The translations under genes and the position numbers were made by a program. The notes beneath the pieces were generated by a model. The model was not told the DNA's origin, did not search any database, and worked only from the letters and a program-made list of their open reading frames with translations. This document shows, one piece after another, positions 7,822 through 16,293 of a stretch of 64,000 nucleotides of DNA; the stretch's first letter is position 1; each line of letters begins with the position of its first letter. This DNA comes from Caulobacteraceae bacterium (GTDB lineage: Bacteria; Pseudomonadota; Alphaproteobacteria; Caulobacterales; Caulobacteraceae): positions 124,001 to 188,000 of the forward strand of contig JAIXZX010000013.1 in NCBI GenBank assembly GCA_027489335.1. The letters are read 5' to 3'.

Positions 7822-10740
7822 TCAGGCCGGCTTCGCCGCCGTGGCCGGTTTGGCCGCAGCCTGGGCCGCCGGCGCCGCAGCAGCGCGGAACTTGTCCTTC
7901 ATCTTCGCCACCCAGCCCGCAAAGGCCTCATTGTCAGCCGCGAGCCGGCCGAACTCACCGACTCCAACCGGCCCTGAGGCGACGCCAGTGAGGGCCACCC
8001 GCAGGGCTTCGGGGTTGCGCGCGCCGTCGAGGAAACCCTTGTAGCGCTCCTCCATCCGCGCCAGGGCCGCGTCGTCCCCGGCCAGACTGAACGCCACCCC
8101 TGCCCGCAGCAGCTTACCTTCGTCCTCGGCGCTCAAGGCGGCCGGATTGCGCCACCGATCGCCCAGGGAGGCTTCGAACAGTGCGCCGGCCTGCGGCCAG
8201 TCCTTCTTGCGCCAGACGATCTCGGCGCGCAGGTCGCGGGCGCCGACCGACTCATCCCGCTCGAGGATTTCCAGGGCGTGATCGAGCCGGCCCAGATCGG
8301 AGAGGGCGCGGGCCTCAATGAGCCTCCGGTCGGCGTTCAGCTGCCGCGGCAGTATGGTCGAGCGCGTGCCATTGATGGTCACCAGAGCCTGCTCGGGTCG
8401 GCGATCCATCAGATAGATCAGCGCCAGATCGGTCGCCACCTGCGCCCGGGGCACGCCGTCCAGGCGGTTGTCCACCTGATAGGCCAGCAGGTCGGCGGCC
8501 TGGTTGAGCAGGTCCACATCCACCAGGCGGCGGACCAGACGGCGGACCATCATGTCGCCGTCGGCGCCCAGGGGGGTAAGGTCCTTGAAGTCGAAGAACA
8601 GGGCCAGCGCCTGGACAGGCTCTAGCCCATCGGCCAGGCCGTCCAGGAAGAGGGCACGGAAGGCGGTGCTGAGGTCGGCCTGCAGCCCAAGCGCCTCGGG
8701 CAGGTCAGGCAGCCTCTGGCCCGCCGACCGCAGCGCCTCCAGGGCCTCGCGATAGCGCCCCTGGCTGAGATAGAGCCGGCCCAGCGCGCGGATGGTGGCG
8801 AGCTCGGTGGCGTCGCCTCGCCAGCGGAACCGCAGGCTGTCGTAGGCCGCCGTCGCCTGAATCGGGGTGATGTCCCCCTCCTCGTAGCGGATACGGGTGG
8901 CGTTCAGCAGGGCCGGGGCGGAGAGATAGTCCACCGGCGCGCTGGCGACGGCCTGATAGATGCGCAGCGCCCGACCAGTCTGGCCGCGGCGCTCAGCCAG
9001 CTCGGCCTGCAGCAGGCGGACAGCCAGCTCCTCCAGGGCGTCGGTGTCTTCGGCGAGCGCCATCCGGATCCGTGAGTCGGCGCCATCCAGGTCCCCCATC
9101 TCCAGGGCGGCCTTGGCGTCAGCCCGGGCGAAGCGCTGTCGCCAGACGGCGGGAAACTGGTTGAAGGCGGCCGCGCCGGCCGCGAACTCCTTGCGGGCCT
9201 CAGGCCACTGCGCCGTCTGTCCGGCGAGATAGGCGCGCCAGAGGGCGGCGGCCGGGTCATTGGACAGGGCTGGCGAGGAAAAGTCGGCGCTGGCCTCCTT
9301 GTAACGTCGGGCCATGACCCGGGAGATGCCCCGCAGACCACGGAACTCGGCGTCTCCCATCAGGGACGGGTGCTGGCGGGCCACATCGTTCAGGACCCCG
9401 ATGGCCTCGAAGGCGAGCTCGGTCCCCACCAGAAAGCGGGCCAGGGCCATGCGGGCGGCCACCTTGCTCTCCTGGCCGTCGAGGCCCTCCTCGGCCGCCG
9501 CGGTGACCAGGGCGTTGTAGCGCGACATGAAGCCGCCTGATCCGGTCTTGGGCCAGTTGTCGTAGTCCACCAGGGCGGGACGACCGGCTGGCATGGGCGC
9601 GCCGACAGGGGCCTCATTGCGCCGCGCGGCCACTGTCGGCGATGACAGGGCCAGACCCGCCGGACGACCAATCGCCACCAGGTCCCCGTCGCGGGACAAG
9701 GTGATGTCCTCGGCGAAGGCCTCCATGGCCAGACCCTGGGCCGAAGGCAGCAGGGCCATCTGGACGAATTCCCGCCGGGACGGCAGCCCCTTGGCCGGGC
9801 CAAGCGCCGTGGCGATGGTCAGGGTGTCGCCAACCATGGGGTCGGCGATGCGCACGATGCGGGTCACTCCCGACACCGCCGCCGTCAGGCTGGCCGGCCC
9901 GCCGGTCTCGTCCCGGCGCACATTGATCACCGCGGGCTGCGCCTGGGCGCCGGCCCCGAGGGCGATGATCCAGGTGTTGCCCTCGCTGATGGCGAAGACC
10001 GGTACGCCCTGCGGGCTGGCGATGCGCACCGCGGAATAGTCAGGGCCCCGGAAGGCCTCCATGCGGGAAAACTGGCGCAGCCCTCTGGGCGCCTTGGCGA
10101 CATCGAGGCGGGCCGGGGCGTCGAACACCACCCAGACCGCATCGCCCCGGCGGAAGACCGCAGCGCCGGCCGGAGCCGCCCAGGGGAAACGCAGCACCGC
10201 CTGAGCCCCTTCCAGACGGGCGTCCAGACGGACGACGCCATCGGCCGGAACCGGATTGGGTCGATCGGGCGGCGGCTCCAGGGGCGCGGGCGCCGCCGCC
10301 ACGGCCTTGGCTTCCGGCGCCTCGGCGGTCTGCGCCTCAGGCTTGGGGGCGATATTGACGAAGGCCGCGCCATCGGCCTGGCCCATGCGGGCCTCAAACC
10401 CTTCCTCAAGGGTCAGATCCAGCTCGAGCACCCCGCCCACATGACGGGCCTGGGCGGTCTTCAGCCCGCGCGGGGGCGAAACCCGGAGCCGGGAAATGTC
10501 GGGATTGGCGTCCCGCGAGAAGCGGAGGGTCAGGACCTGCCCGGCCTGGCGGCTGGTCATCCGCGCCACGCCGCGCCACTGGAACTCCACGCGAGAGAAG
10601 CCCCGCGCCTGGGCGACCCGGACCTCCAGCGGCTGAGCCGAAGCCTGGGGCGCGCCCTGGGCGGCCACGCCCGCGGGCGCGACCGTGGCCAGGATGCAGG
10701 CCGCCGCGACGCCGGAGCGCAGGGTCCGCCGGAGAGTCAT
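7822..10740 (-). CDS. Large exported TPR protein of the flagellar operon
   Basis: 972 residues with an N-terminal signal peptide (about 1-28). Residues 38-130 form a beta-rich domain reminiscent of AMIN domains (FSRVEFQWRGVARM, LRFSRDANPDISRL), then an Ala/Pro-rich linker at about 133-165, a second beta region, and from about residue 390 to 950 a long helical array of TPR-like repeats rich in AL/LA pairs (for example ALWRAYLAGQTAQWPEARKE). It is the last gene of the leftward fliL-fliM operon, 4 bases after the MotE-like gene, so it should act in flagellar assembly or motor function in the periplasm. An AMIN-like domain suggests contact with peptidoglycan or an envelope machine (inference). 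The precise role is unknown. Confidence 0.75.
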   Translation of the reverse strand: MTLRRTLRSGVAAACILATVAPAGVAAQGAPQASAQPLEVRVAQARGFSRVEFQWRGVARMTSRQAGQVLTLRFSRDANPDISRLRVSPPRGLKTAQARHVGGVLELDLTLEEGFEARMGQADGAAFVNIAPKPEAQTAEAPEAKAVAAAPAPLEPPPDRPNPVPADGVVRLDARLEGAQAVLRFPWAAPAGAAVFRRGDAVWVVFDAPARLDVAKAPRGLRQFSRMEAFRGPDYSAVRIASPQGVPVFAISEGNTWIIALGAGAQAQPAVINVRRDETGGPASLTAAVSGVTRIVRIADPMVGDTLTIATALGPAKGLPSRREFVQMALLPSAQGLAMEAFAEDITLSRDGDLVAIGRPAGLALSSPTVAARRNEAPVGAPMPAGRPALVDYDNWPKTGSGGFMSRYNALVTAAAEEGLDGQESKVAARMALARFLVGTELAFEAIGVLNDVARQHPSLMGDAEFRGLRGISRVMARRYKEASADFSSPALSNDPAAALWRAYLAGQTAQWPEARKEFAAGAAAFNQFPAVWRQRFARADAKAALEMGDLDGADSRIRMALAEDTDALEELAVRLLQAELAERRGQTGRALRIYQAVASAPVDYLSAPALLNATRIRYEEGDITPIQATAAYDSLRFRWRGDATELATIRALGRLYLSQGRYREALEALRSAGQRLPDLPEALGLQADLSTAFRALFLDGLADGLEPVQALALFFDFKDLTPLGADGDMMVRRLVRRLVDVDLLNQAADLLAYQVDNRLDGVPRAQVATDLALIYLMDRRPEQALVTINGTRSTILPRQLNADRRLIEARALSDLGRLDHALEILERDESVGARDLRAEIVWRKKDWPQAGALFEASLGDRWRNPAALSAEDEGKLLRAGVAFSLAGDDAALARMEERYKGFLDGARNPEALRVALTGVASGPVGVGEFGRLAADNEAFAGWVAKMKDKFRAAAAPAAQAAAKPATAAKPA

Positions 10741-10744
10741 CAGA

Positions 10745-11530
10745 TCAGCCGCCCGCCTTCGGCGCCGGCGCGGCTGGCCGTGGGGCGGCCTGGGCTGCGG
10801 CGCTCTCGGTGGCGCTCATCGCCTTGCCCAGCGCCCGGGCGGACTCGAACCGGCTGGCCAGACTCTCGGTGAGCCGCTTGGCCTCCTCCGGCGGCATGGC
10901 CGCCAGCATGGCGGACAGGGCGCGCTCCTTCATGGCCGCAGCGATGGGCAGCCGGACGGAATCGTCCAGCACCGTCATGCGGGCGGCGGAGTCCTTGGGC
11001 TTCATACCCTCGAACACCTTCACCATGCGGGCGACCTCGGCGTTCTCACGCACCTCGGCCTCGCCCATCAGGCCTTCGATGTCGGTCTTCAGGCCGGTCA
11101 GCGCCTTGACCTTGGCGTCCAGCTTGGCCTCGGCCGCAGCCATGAGGGCGAGCTGCGTCTCCATGGACTGCTCGCGGGCGTCCAGCTGACCGCGGCGCTC
11201 GCCGAGGGATTGAAGCACCTGGAGTTCGGCCGGCGAAAGGCCGGCCTCCCGGGCCAGTTCCGCCGCCGTCGGCGCACAGGCGGCGACCGGCTTGGGCAGG
11301 GTGGACTTGGCGACGGCCTCTGCGCCCTCGCCGGTGGCCGCGGCCTCGCCAGCCCCTTCGCCGGCGCCCTCCGCCGTCTTGCCGGCCCCTTCGCCAACCG
11401 CCTCCTGGGCGAAGGCGCGGGCCCCCGACAGCAGGTCAGGCAAGGCCTGGGCGCCGGCCAGGGCGTTGACCACCAGAACGCCGCCAATGGCGACGCCGAC
11501 GATGGGCAGGATGCGGGGAACGGACTTCAT
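10745..11530 (-). CDS. MotE-like flagellar protein
   Basis: 261 residues. An N-terminal membrane anchor (about 7-28) is followed by an Ala/Gly/Glu-rich linker, then a long coiled coil (about 105-165, QVLQSLGERRGQLDAREQSM) and a C-terminal helical region with KVFEGMKPKDSAARM and LAAMPPEEAKRLTE. The latter resembles the MgtE-N-like module of alphaproteobacterial MotE, a periplasmic chaperone for the motility protein MotC in rhizobia. It overlaps the DUF6468 gene by 4 bases (ATGA) and precedes the TPR gene by 4 bases, so all are co-translated with fliL-fliM. Its motor role is inferred from family resemblance and context. Confidence 0.75.
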   Translation of the reverse strand: MKSVPRILPIVGVAIGGVLVVNALAGAQALPDLLSGARAFAQEAVGEGAGKTAEGAGEGAGEAAATGEGAEAVAKSTLPKPVAACAPTAAELAREAGLSPAELQVLQSLGERRGQLDAREQSMETQLALMAAAEAKLDAKVKALTGLKTDIEGLMGEAEVRENAEVARMVKVFEGMKPKDSAARMTVLDDSVRLPIAAAMKERALSAMLAAMPPEEAKRLTESLASRFESARALGKAMSATESAAAQAAPRPAAPAPKAGG

Positions 11531-12042
11531 CGACGGCCTCGGCTCAGATAGCCCTCGGCCTCAGCCGGGGGCGTGTCGAACAGGTCTTCTTCCAGGGCCC
11601 GCGCCATCTTCGAGAGCGGGCGGGACGAACGTGGCGCTGGCGCGATCTCGCGCTCGGGTTCAGCCCGGGGCCGCGGGGGCCGCAGCTCATGGGCGCCAGA
11701 CAGGAGCGCGCCAAGCCGCCGCTCGGCGGCGCGCTCGGCCTCCTCGGCCTCCAGCAGGCCAGGTCCTTCACGGACCTGGCGCTCCAGGCGGGCGCTGAGC
11801 TGACGGGCCTCCGACACGCGGTCGCCGAGGGTTTCAGCCGCCTCGTCGGTGGCCGCCCGCAGGTCCGCCAGGCCCTGTTCGGCGCGACGGGCGGCGGCGT
11901 CCAGCTCGGCCACGGCCTGGGCGAAACCCTCATGGCTGTCGCGCAGAGCCTTCAGGCGCCTGTTGAGCCGCCAGCCCATGATCAGGGCCGCGGCCAGGAG
12001 AACCGCCAGCAGCAGGTTCATGGAGATCGCCACCAGACTCAT
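11527..12042 (-). CDS. DUF6468-type membrane-anchored coiled-coil protein
   Basis: 171 residues: one membrane helix at residues 5-24 (ISMNLLLAVLLAAALIMGW) and then a coiled coil from about 28 to 115 (LKALRDSHEGFAQAVAELDA), ending in a Pro/Arg-rich tail. This is the pattern of the DUF6468 family found in alphaproteobacterial flagellar clusters. The function is not established to my knowledge. It sits between fliM and the MotE-like gene with start/stop overlaps on both sides (TGATG with fliM, ATGA with the MotE-like gene), so stoichiometric co-translation with the switch protein is likely. Confidence 0.75.
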   Translation of the reverse strand: MSLVAISMNLLLAVLLAAALIMGWRLNRRLKALRDSHEGFAQAVAELDAAARRAEQGLADLRAATDEAAETLGDRVSEARQLSARLERQVREGPGLLEAEEAERAAERRLGALLSGAHELRPPRPRAEPEREIAPAPRSSRPLSKMARALEEDLFDTPPAEAEGYLSRGRR

Positions 12043-13103
12043 CAGATCCTCTGCACGGCTTTGCGGGCCTGCGGCGAGAGGGGAGCCTCGACGCGGACGG
12101 CGATGTTGTGGTTGCGGCGACCCATGTGGCCCCGGGTCAAGGGAATGGTCCCGGCCCGCAGCTCAACGGGACTTTCGGGCGTCGCGTTGAGCACGATCGT
12201 CTCGCCCACTTGCAGATCAAGCAGGCGCTGAAGCGGAATCTGCAGCTCGTCCAGGACGCAGCGGACCTCCATCTGGGTCGTCCAGAGTTCGGTGGCCAGG
12301 TGGCCTTCCCAGATGTTGTCGCGGCCGAACTTCTCGCCCATGAACTGCTGCAGCAGCATCTTGCGGATGGGCTCAAGCGTCGCATAGGGCAGCAGGAGCT
12401 CGATGCGACCGCCGCGGTCTTCCATGTCGATGCGCAGCTTCACCAGGATGGCGGCGTTGGCTGGCCTCGCGATGGCGGCGAAGCGGGGATTGGTCTCCAG
12501 ACGGTCGAGCACGAAGGACACCGGCGTCAGGGGCTCGAAGGCGGCCCGCGCATCGGCCAGCACCACCTCGACCATCCGCTGGACCAGCACCCGCTCGATG
12601 GTGGTGTAGGGCCGGCCCTCGATGCGCATGGCTGCGGTGCCGCGGCGTCCCCCCAGCAGCACGTCGACGATGGAGTAGATCAGATTGGAGTCGACCGTCA
12701 GCAGGCCGTAGTTTTCCAACTGCTCGGCCTTGAACACCGCGAGGATGGCCGGCAGCGGGATCGAGTTCAGATAGTCGCCGAACCGGATCGACGAGATGTT
12801 GTCGAGGCTGACTTCGACATTGTCCGACGTGAAATTGCGCAGGGAGGTCGTCATCAACCGCACCAGGCGGTCAAAGACGATCTCGAGCATCGGCAGACGC
12901 TCATAGGAGACCAGGGCCGAATTGATGATCGCCCGGATGCCCGTGCGCTCAGACGCCTCATCGTCGGACAGATCAAAGCCGAGAAGGCTGTCGATCTCGT
13001 CCTGATTGAGGATGCGCTCGGTCCCGGCGAAGGGATCGGCCTCGCCGCCTGCGCCCCAGGCGTCAGCGCCGTTGTCTGCGGACATGTCGTTGTCGTCTGC
13101 CAT
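12042..13103 (-). CDS. fliM: Flagellar motor switch protein FliM
   Basis: 353 residues. FliM forms the middle of the cytoplasmic C-ring and binds phosphorylated CheY. The N-terminal CheY-binding motif is visible as LNQDEIDSLLGF (about residues 32-43), followed by the CheC-like middle domain (RNFTSDNVEVSLDNISSIRF, SIVDVLLGGRRG) and the C-terminal SpoA/FliN-like domain (LQIPLQRLLDLQVGETIVL). Length is normal for the family. It follows fliL by 31 bases and overlaps the next gene by one base. As in Caulobacter it is in a fliL-fliM operon and is unlinked here to fliN. Confidence 0.97.
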   Translation of the reverse strand: MADDNDMSADNGADAWGAGGEADPFAGTERILNQDEIDSLLGFDLSDDEASERTGIRAIINSALVSYERLPMLEIVFDRLVRLMTTSLRNFTSDNVEVSLDNISSIRFGDYLNSIPLPAILAVFKAEQLENYGLLTVDSNLIYSIVDVLLGGRRGTAAMRIEGRPYTTIERVLVQRMVEVVLADARAAFEPLTPVSFVLDRLETNPRFAAIARPANAAILVKLRIDMEDRGGRIELLLPYATLEPIRKMLLQQFMGEKFGRDNIWEGHLATELWTTQMEVRCVLDELQIPLQRLLDLQVGETIVLNATPESPVELRAGTIPLTRGHMGRRNHNIAVRVEAPLSPQARKAVQRI

Positions 13104-13134
13104 GGCGAAAGCTCAACTGAAGACCCGGGGGTCG

Positions 13135-13752
13135 TCAGTTGATGAGCATCTCCTCGATCAGAACGGCGTTCACCTTGGCCGGTGCGATGACCAGATTGAC
13201 CCGACGCAGGATCTCCATCCGCAGCTGGTAGCTGCCCTGGCTGCCGGACAGGTCCTCGGGTCGCAGCTCACGCAGGAAGGTCTGGAACATGTCCTGCAGG
13301 CGCGGAAGGTTGGGGTCGAGTTCGCCAGCCACCGCCTCGTCAGGAAGCTCAAGGGTCAGGCGCAGCTTGAGGAAGGTGGCCTTGCCCTCCGGCGTCTGCA
13401 TGTTCACGACGATGTCGGGCATGGTGTAAAAGACCACGCCGTCGGGGCCGGGCCGGATCACCGCCGGGCTCTCGGGCGCCTCGCCCTCCTTGCCCTTGCC
13501 TTTCTCTTCCTTGCCTTTTTCGGCCTTCTTGTCCTTCTCGGCGTGGGCCTCGCCCTCGGCGGCCGGCTTGGGCTTGAGGAACATGAACGCCGCCGCGCCC
13601 CCGCCGCCCAGCACCACCAGGGCGCCGACGCCGGCGATGATCAGCAGCTTGAGCGGCGGCTTCTTTTTGCCGGGCGCGCCTTCGCCGTCGACGGCGTTTT
13701 CGTCGCCATCGACCGGGGCTTCCTTGTCCTTCTTGTCCTTGGACTTCGCCAC
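13135..13752 (-). CDS. fliL: Flagellar basal-body-associated protein FliL
   Basis: 205 residues, starting with GTG behind an AGGAG at proper spacing. A charged cytoplasmic N-terminus (residues 1-33) precedes a membrane helix (about 34-56, LKLLIIAGVGALVVLGGGGAA), an Ala/Glu/Lys-rich linker, and a periplasmic FliL domain (VVFYTMPDIVVNMQTPEGKA through the conserved LRELRPEDLSGSQG). FliL surrounds the stator and supports motor torque or swarming in several bacteria. It is the first gene of a leftward operon of five genes. The 216-base region upstream is shared with the divergent flgF and is rich in TTAA tetramers. Confidence 0.93.
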   Translation of the reverse strand: MAKSKDKKDKEAPVDGDENAVDGEGAPGKKKPPLKLLIIAGVGALVVLGGGGAAAFMFLKPKPAAEGEAHAEKDKKAEKGKEEKGKGKEGEAPESPAVIRPGPDGVVFYTMPDIVVNMQTPEGKATFLKLRLTLELPDEAVAGELDPNLPRLQDMFQTFLRELRPEDLSGSQGSYQLRMEILRRVNLVIAPAKVNAVLIEEMLIN

Positions 13753-13800
13753 GCGCGCGGCTCCTTAGAATCTTACCCCTCACCCATGCGACAGCGGTGG

Positions 13801-13883
13801 TTAAGGATAGGTTTTTACACCTGTTAACGGGGGCCGATCCTGCCCGGCAGTTTCCGCCAGGGGGTCGGAATTAACCTTCTTAA
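13801..13883. promoter_or_regulatory. TTAA cluster in fliL/flgF intergenic region, possible CtrA region
   Basis: Four TTAA tetramers lie at 13801-13804, 13824-13827, 13871-13874 and 13880-13883, in a genome where TTAA is rare. In Caulobacter the fliLM promoter is a known CtrA target, and CtrA recognises TTAA-N7-TTAAC. None of the pairs here has exactly seven bases between halves (the closest pair has five), so these are half-site candidates only. The segment 13841-13860 is a GC-rich imperfect repeat roughly 80 bases upstream of the predicted flgF start site, where a FlbD enhancer element could sit; this is inference. Confidence 0.35.
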
Positions 13884-13909
13884 ATATTGTAATCGCTCGC
13901 TTTTTCGGC

Positions 13910-13925
13910 TGGCCCAAAGCTTGCA
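13910..13925 (+). promoter_or_regulatory. Sigma-54 promoter of flgF operon
   Basis: The sequence TGGCCCAAAGCTTGCA matches the -24/-12 consensus TGGCACG-N4-TTGCW: the GG and GC dinucleotides are at the required spacing and the TTGCA block is perfect. Transcription would begin near 13937, giving a 5' leader of about 30 bases before the flgF ATG, which carries AGGGAGG at 13955-13961. Sigma-54 control of rod and hook genes is established in Caulobacter, which supports this reading. Confidence 0.85.
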
Positions 13926-13968
13926 GGCGTCAGGTGAGAAATCCTGTCGCACCCAGGGAGGCGAGCAG

Positions 13969-14706
13969 ATGGACAATGCGGTTTACGTCGGCCTGTCTCG
14001 CCAACTGGTGTTGCGGCGCGAGCTGGACCTGATCGCCAACAACGTGGCCAACGCCGACACGGTAGGCTTCAAGGTCGAGTCCCTGATGGCCCGCACCGAG
14101 CCCGGCGCCCCGGCCTCCAATGCAGGCGCTCCGCGGCCGGTGAAGTTCGTCATCGACGGGGGCGTGGCCCGGGACTTCACGCAGGGCGGCCTGTTCAGCA
14201 CCGGCTCCGATCTCGACCTGGGGATCGAGGGCGAGGGTTTCTTCGAGATCACCACTGACGAGGGGCCGCGCTACACCCGCGACGGTCGCTTCCGGCTCGA
14301 TGAGCTCGGCCGCATCACCAATCAGGCGGGCCAGCCCCTGTCGGGCGAGGGCGGCGGCGAGATCGTCGTCAATCCCGAGGACGGCCAGGTCAAGATCGGC
14401 CCCGACGGGACCATCAGCCAGGGCGAGAACCCGATCGGCCGCGTCTCCGTCGTCCGGTTCGATGATCTGTCGGTCCTGGAAAAGACCGGCGACAACCTGC
14501 TGCGCAACACCTCCAACCTGCAGCCTGAGGCCGCCCCCGACGTACGGGTCCGCCAGGGCATGCTGGAAAGCTCCAACGTCAAACCCATCCTGGAGATCAC
14601 CCGGCTGATCGAGGTCACCCGGGCCTATGAGAGCATCACCAAGATGATGGAATCCTCCGCCGACCTGTCCCGCCGCGCTGTCGAGCGCATGGGCCGGGCG
14701 AACTAG
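13969..14706 (+). CDS. flgF: Flagellar proximal rod protein FlgF
   Basis: 245 residues. The N-terminus (NAVYVGLSRQLVLRRELDLI, then ANNVANADTVGFK) is the conserved rod/hook motif. The C-terminus ends in the paired coiled-coil region (LIEVTRAYESITKMMESSADL) shared by axial proteins. I chose the ATG at 13969 because AGGGAGG stands 7 bases upstream and the homologous N-terminus begins there. It is the first gene of the flgF-flgG-flgA-flgH operon, transcribed from the sigma-54 promoter. FlgF and FlgG together form the flagellar rod crossing the periplasm. Confidence 0.97.
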   Translation: MDNAVYVGLSRQLVLRRELDLIANNVANADTVGFKVESLMARTEPGAPASNAGAPRPVKFVIDGGVARDFTQGGLFSTGSDLDLGIEGEGFFEITTDEGPRYTRDGRFRLDELGRITNQAGQPLSGEGGGEIVVNPEDGQVKIGPDGTISQGENPIGRVSVVRFDDLSVLEKTGDNLLRNTSNLQPEAAPDVRVRQGMLESSNVKPILEITRLIEVTRAYESITKMMESSADLSRRAVERMGRAN

Positions 14707-14729
14707 ATTACTTAGGGAAGGTCTTCACC

Positions 14730-15512
14730 ATGCAGGCGCTCCGCACCGCAGCGACGGGCATGTCAGCCCAGCAGCTGAACGTCGAGGTCATCTCGAACAA
14801 CATCGCCAACATGAACACGGTGGGCTTCAAGAAGCAGCGCGCCGAGTTTCAGGACCTGCTCTACCACACCCTTGAGCGGGCCGGCGCCATGGCCGCCGAG
14901 GGCGCCATCGTGCCCACCGGCGTGCAGATCGGCGGCGGCGTGAAGGCCGGGTCGGTCTACCGGATCACCGAACAGGGCGCCGTGACCCAGACCGGCAATC
15001 CCTATGATCTGGCCATCAGTGGACGCGGCTTCTTTCAGGTGCTGATGCCCACTGGCGAAACCGCCTATACCCGGGCGGGCAACCTGTCGCTCAACGCTGA
15101 CGGGCAGCTGGTGACCGAGGACGGATACGCGATCCAGCCGGCGATCGCCGTACCGGGCGACGCCACGTCCATTTCCATCTCCAAGAGCGGCGAGGTTCAG
15201 GCGATCCGCGAAGGTCAGGCCGAGGCCGAGGTGGTGGGCCAGATCGAGCTCGCCAACTTCGTCAACGAAGCCGGCCTCAGCGCCATCGGCGATAACCTCC
15301 TGGTGGAGACCGCCGCCAGCGGACCTGCGGTGATCGGGGCGCCGGGCACGGTGGGCTTCGGCAATCTGCTGCAAGGCTATACCGAGGCCTCCAATGTGGA
15401 CGCCGTCAGCGAGATCACCGCGCTGATCGTCGCCCAGCGGGCCTATGAGATGAATTCCAAGGTCATTTCCGCCGCAGACGAGATGCTGCAAGCCGCCAAT
15501 GCGGTGAAGTGA
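14730..15512 (+). CDS. flgG: Flagellar distal rod protein FlgG
   Basis: 260 residues, the standard length. It shows the axial-protein N-terminal motif (MQALRTAATGMSAQQLNVEV, then ISNNIANMNTVGFKK), a central region with GRGFFQVLMPTGETAYTRAG, and a C-terminal heptad segment (SEITALIVAQRAYEMNSKVI). The stop codon overlaps the flgA start (TGATG). FlgG builds the distal rod through the peptidoglycan. Confidence 0.98.
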   Translation: MQALRTAATGMSAQQLNVEVISNNIANMNTVGFKKQRAEFQDLLYHTLERAGAMAAEGAIVPTGVQIGGGVKAGSVYRITEQGAVTQTGNPYDLAISGRGFFQVLMPTGETAYTRAGNLSLNADGQLVTEDGYAIQPAIAVPGDATSISISKSGEVQAIREGQAEAEVVGQIELANFVNEAGLSAIGDNLLVETAASGPAVIGAPGTVGFGNLLQGYTEASNVDAVSEITALIVAQRAYEMNSKVISAADEMLQAANAVK

Positions 15513-16270
15513 TGACCCTGATCCGCCCCCTCCTCTTCGCCGCCGCCCTGTGGGCCGGATGCGCCCCGGCTGTCCTGGCCGCGCCCTCCGTCACCCTGAA
15601 AGCCGAGGTTTACGACTCCGACGGCGTCGTCACCCTGGGCGATCTGTTCGACGGCGCGGGCTCCGCCGCCGATGTCCGGGTCGCGGCCAAGCCAGGCCTG
15701 AGCGTGGTGCTGGACGCCGGCGCCGTACAGCAGCTGGCCAGGCGCGCGGGTCTCGACTGGGCCAACGCCCAGGGCCTCCGCCGTATCATCGTGCGCACCG
15801 GCGCCGACAGCGGAACCGCTACGGCCACGGCGGCGCGGTCTGGCAATGTCGAAGTGCTGACCTATGCCCGCAATATGTCGACCGGCGAGATCGTCCAGCC
15901 GGAAGACCTGATCTGGGGCAAGGCGGTCATGGCGCCGGGCGACGCCCCGCAGGACGCCGAGGCCGTGATCGGTCTGGCGGCCCGCAAGCCGCTGCGCGCC
16001 GGTGCGGCGGTCTCGACCCGGGACGTCAGCGCCCCACAGGTCATCGCCGCCGGCGACATCGTCACCCTGACCTATGAGGCCGCGGGCATGATGCTGAGCG
16101 TCAAGGCGAAGGCCATGTCGCGCGCCGCGCTCGGCGAAGGCTTCGCCGCCCAGAACCTGACCTCCAAGCGCACGGTCCAGGCCGTGGCCACCGGCCCCGG
16201 CCAGGCGGCGGTGGGCCCCGGCGCCGACCAGATCCTGGCCAGCCCGGCCGCCCGATACGCCCTGCGTTGA
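15512..16270 (+). CDS. flgA: Flagellar P-ring assembly chaperone FlgA
   Basis: About 252 residues with a signal peptide (about 1-21, ending VLAAPS). The C-terminal half has the SAF-domain pattern of FlgA (MSTGEIVQPEDLIWGK, RKPLRAGAAVSTRDVSAPQV, AAGDIVTLTYEAAGMMLSV). FlgA is a periplasmic chaperone for the P-ring protein FlgI. The start is taken as the ATG that overlaps the flgG stop; a GTG one codon earlier is possible. flgH follows after 23 bases. Confidence 0.93.
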   Translation: MTLIRPLLFAAALWAGCAPAVLAAPSVTLKAEVYDSDGVVTLGDLFDGAGSAADVRVAAKPGLSVVLDAGAVQQLARRAGLDWANAQGLRRIIVRTGADSGTATATAARSGNVEVLTYARNMSTGEIVQPEDLIWGKAVMAPGDAPQDAEAVIGLAARKPLRAGAAVSTRDVSAPQVIAAGDIVTLTYEAAGMMLSVKAKAMSRAALGEGFAAQNLTSKRTVQAVATGPGQAAVGPGADQILASPAARYALR

Positions 16271-16293
16271 TCCTGTTGAAGAGAGACTGCGCC

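Noticed and set aside
13871-13883. Canonical CtrA box between fliL and flgF
   Set aside because: The two TTAA tetramers are five bases apart, not seven, and the TTAAC end is missing, so it cannot be called a canonical site. It is kept only as part of the half-site cluster.
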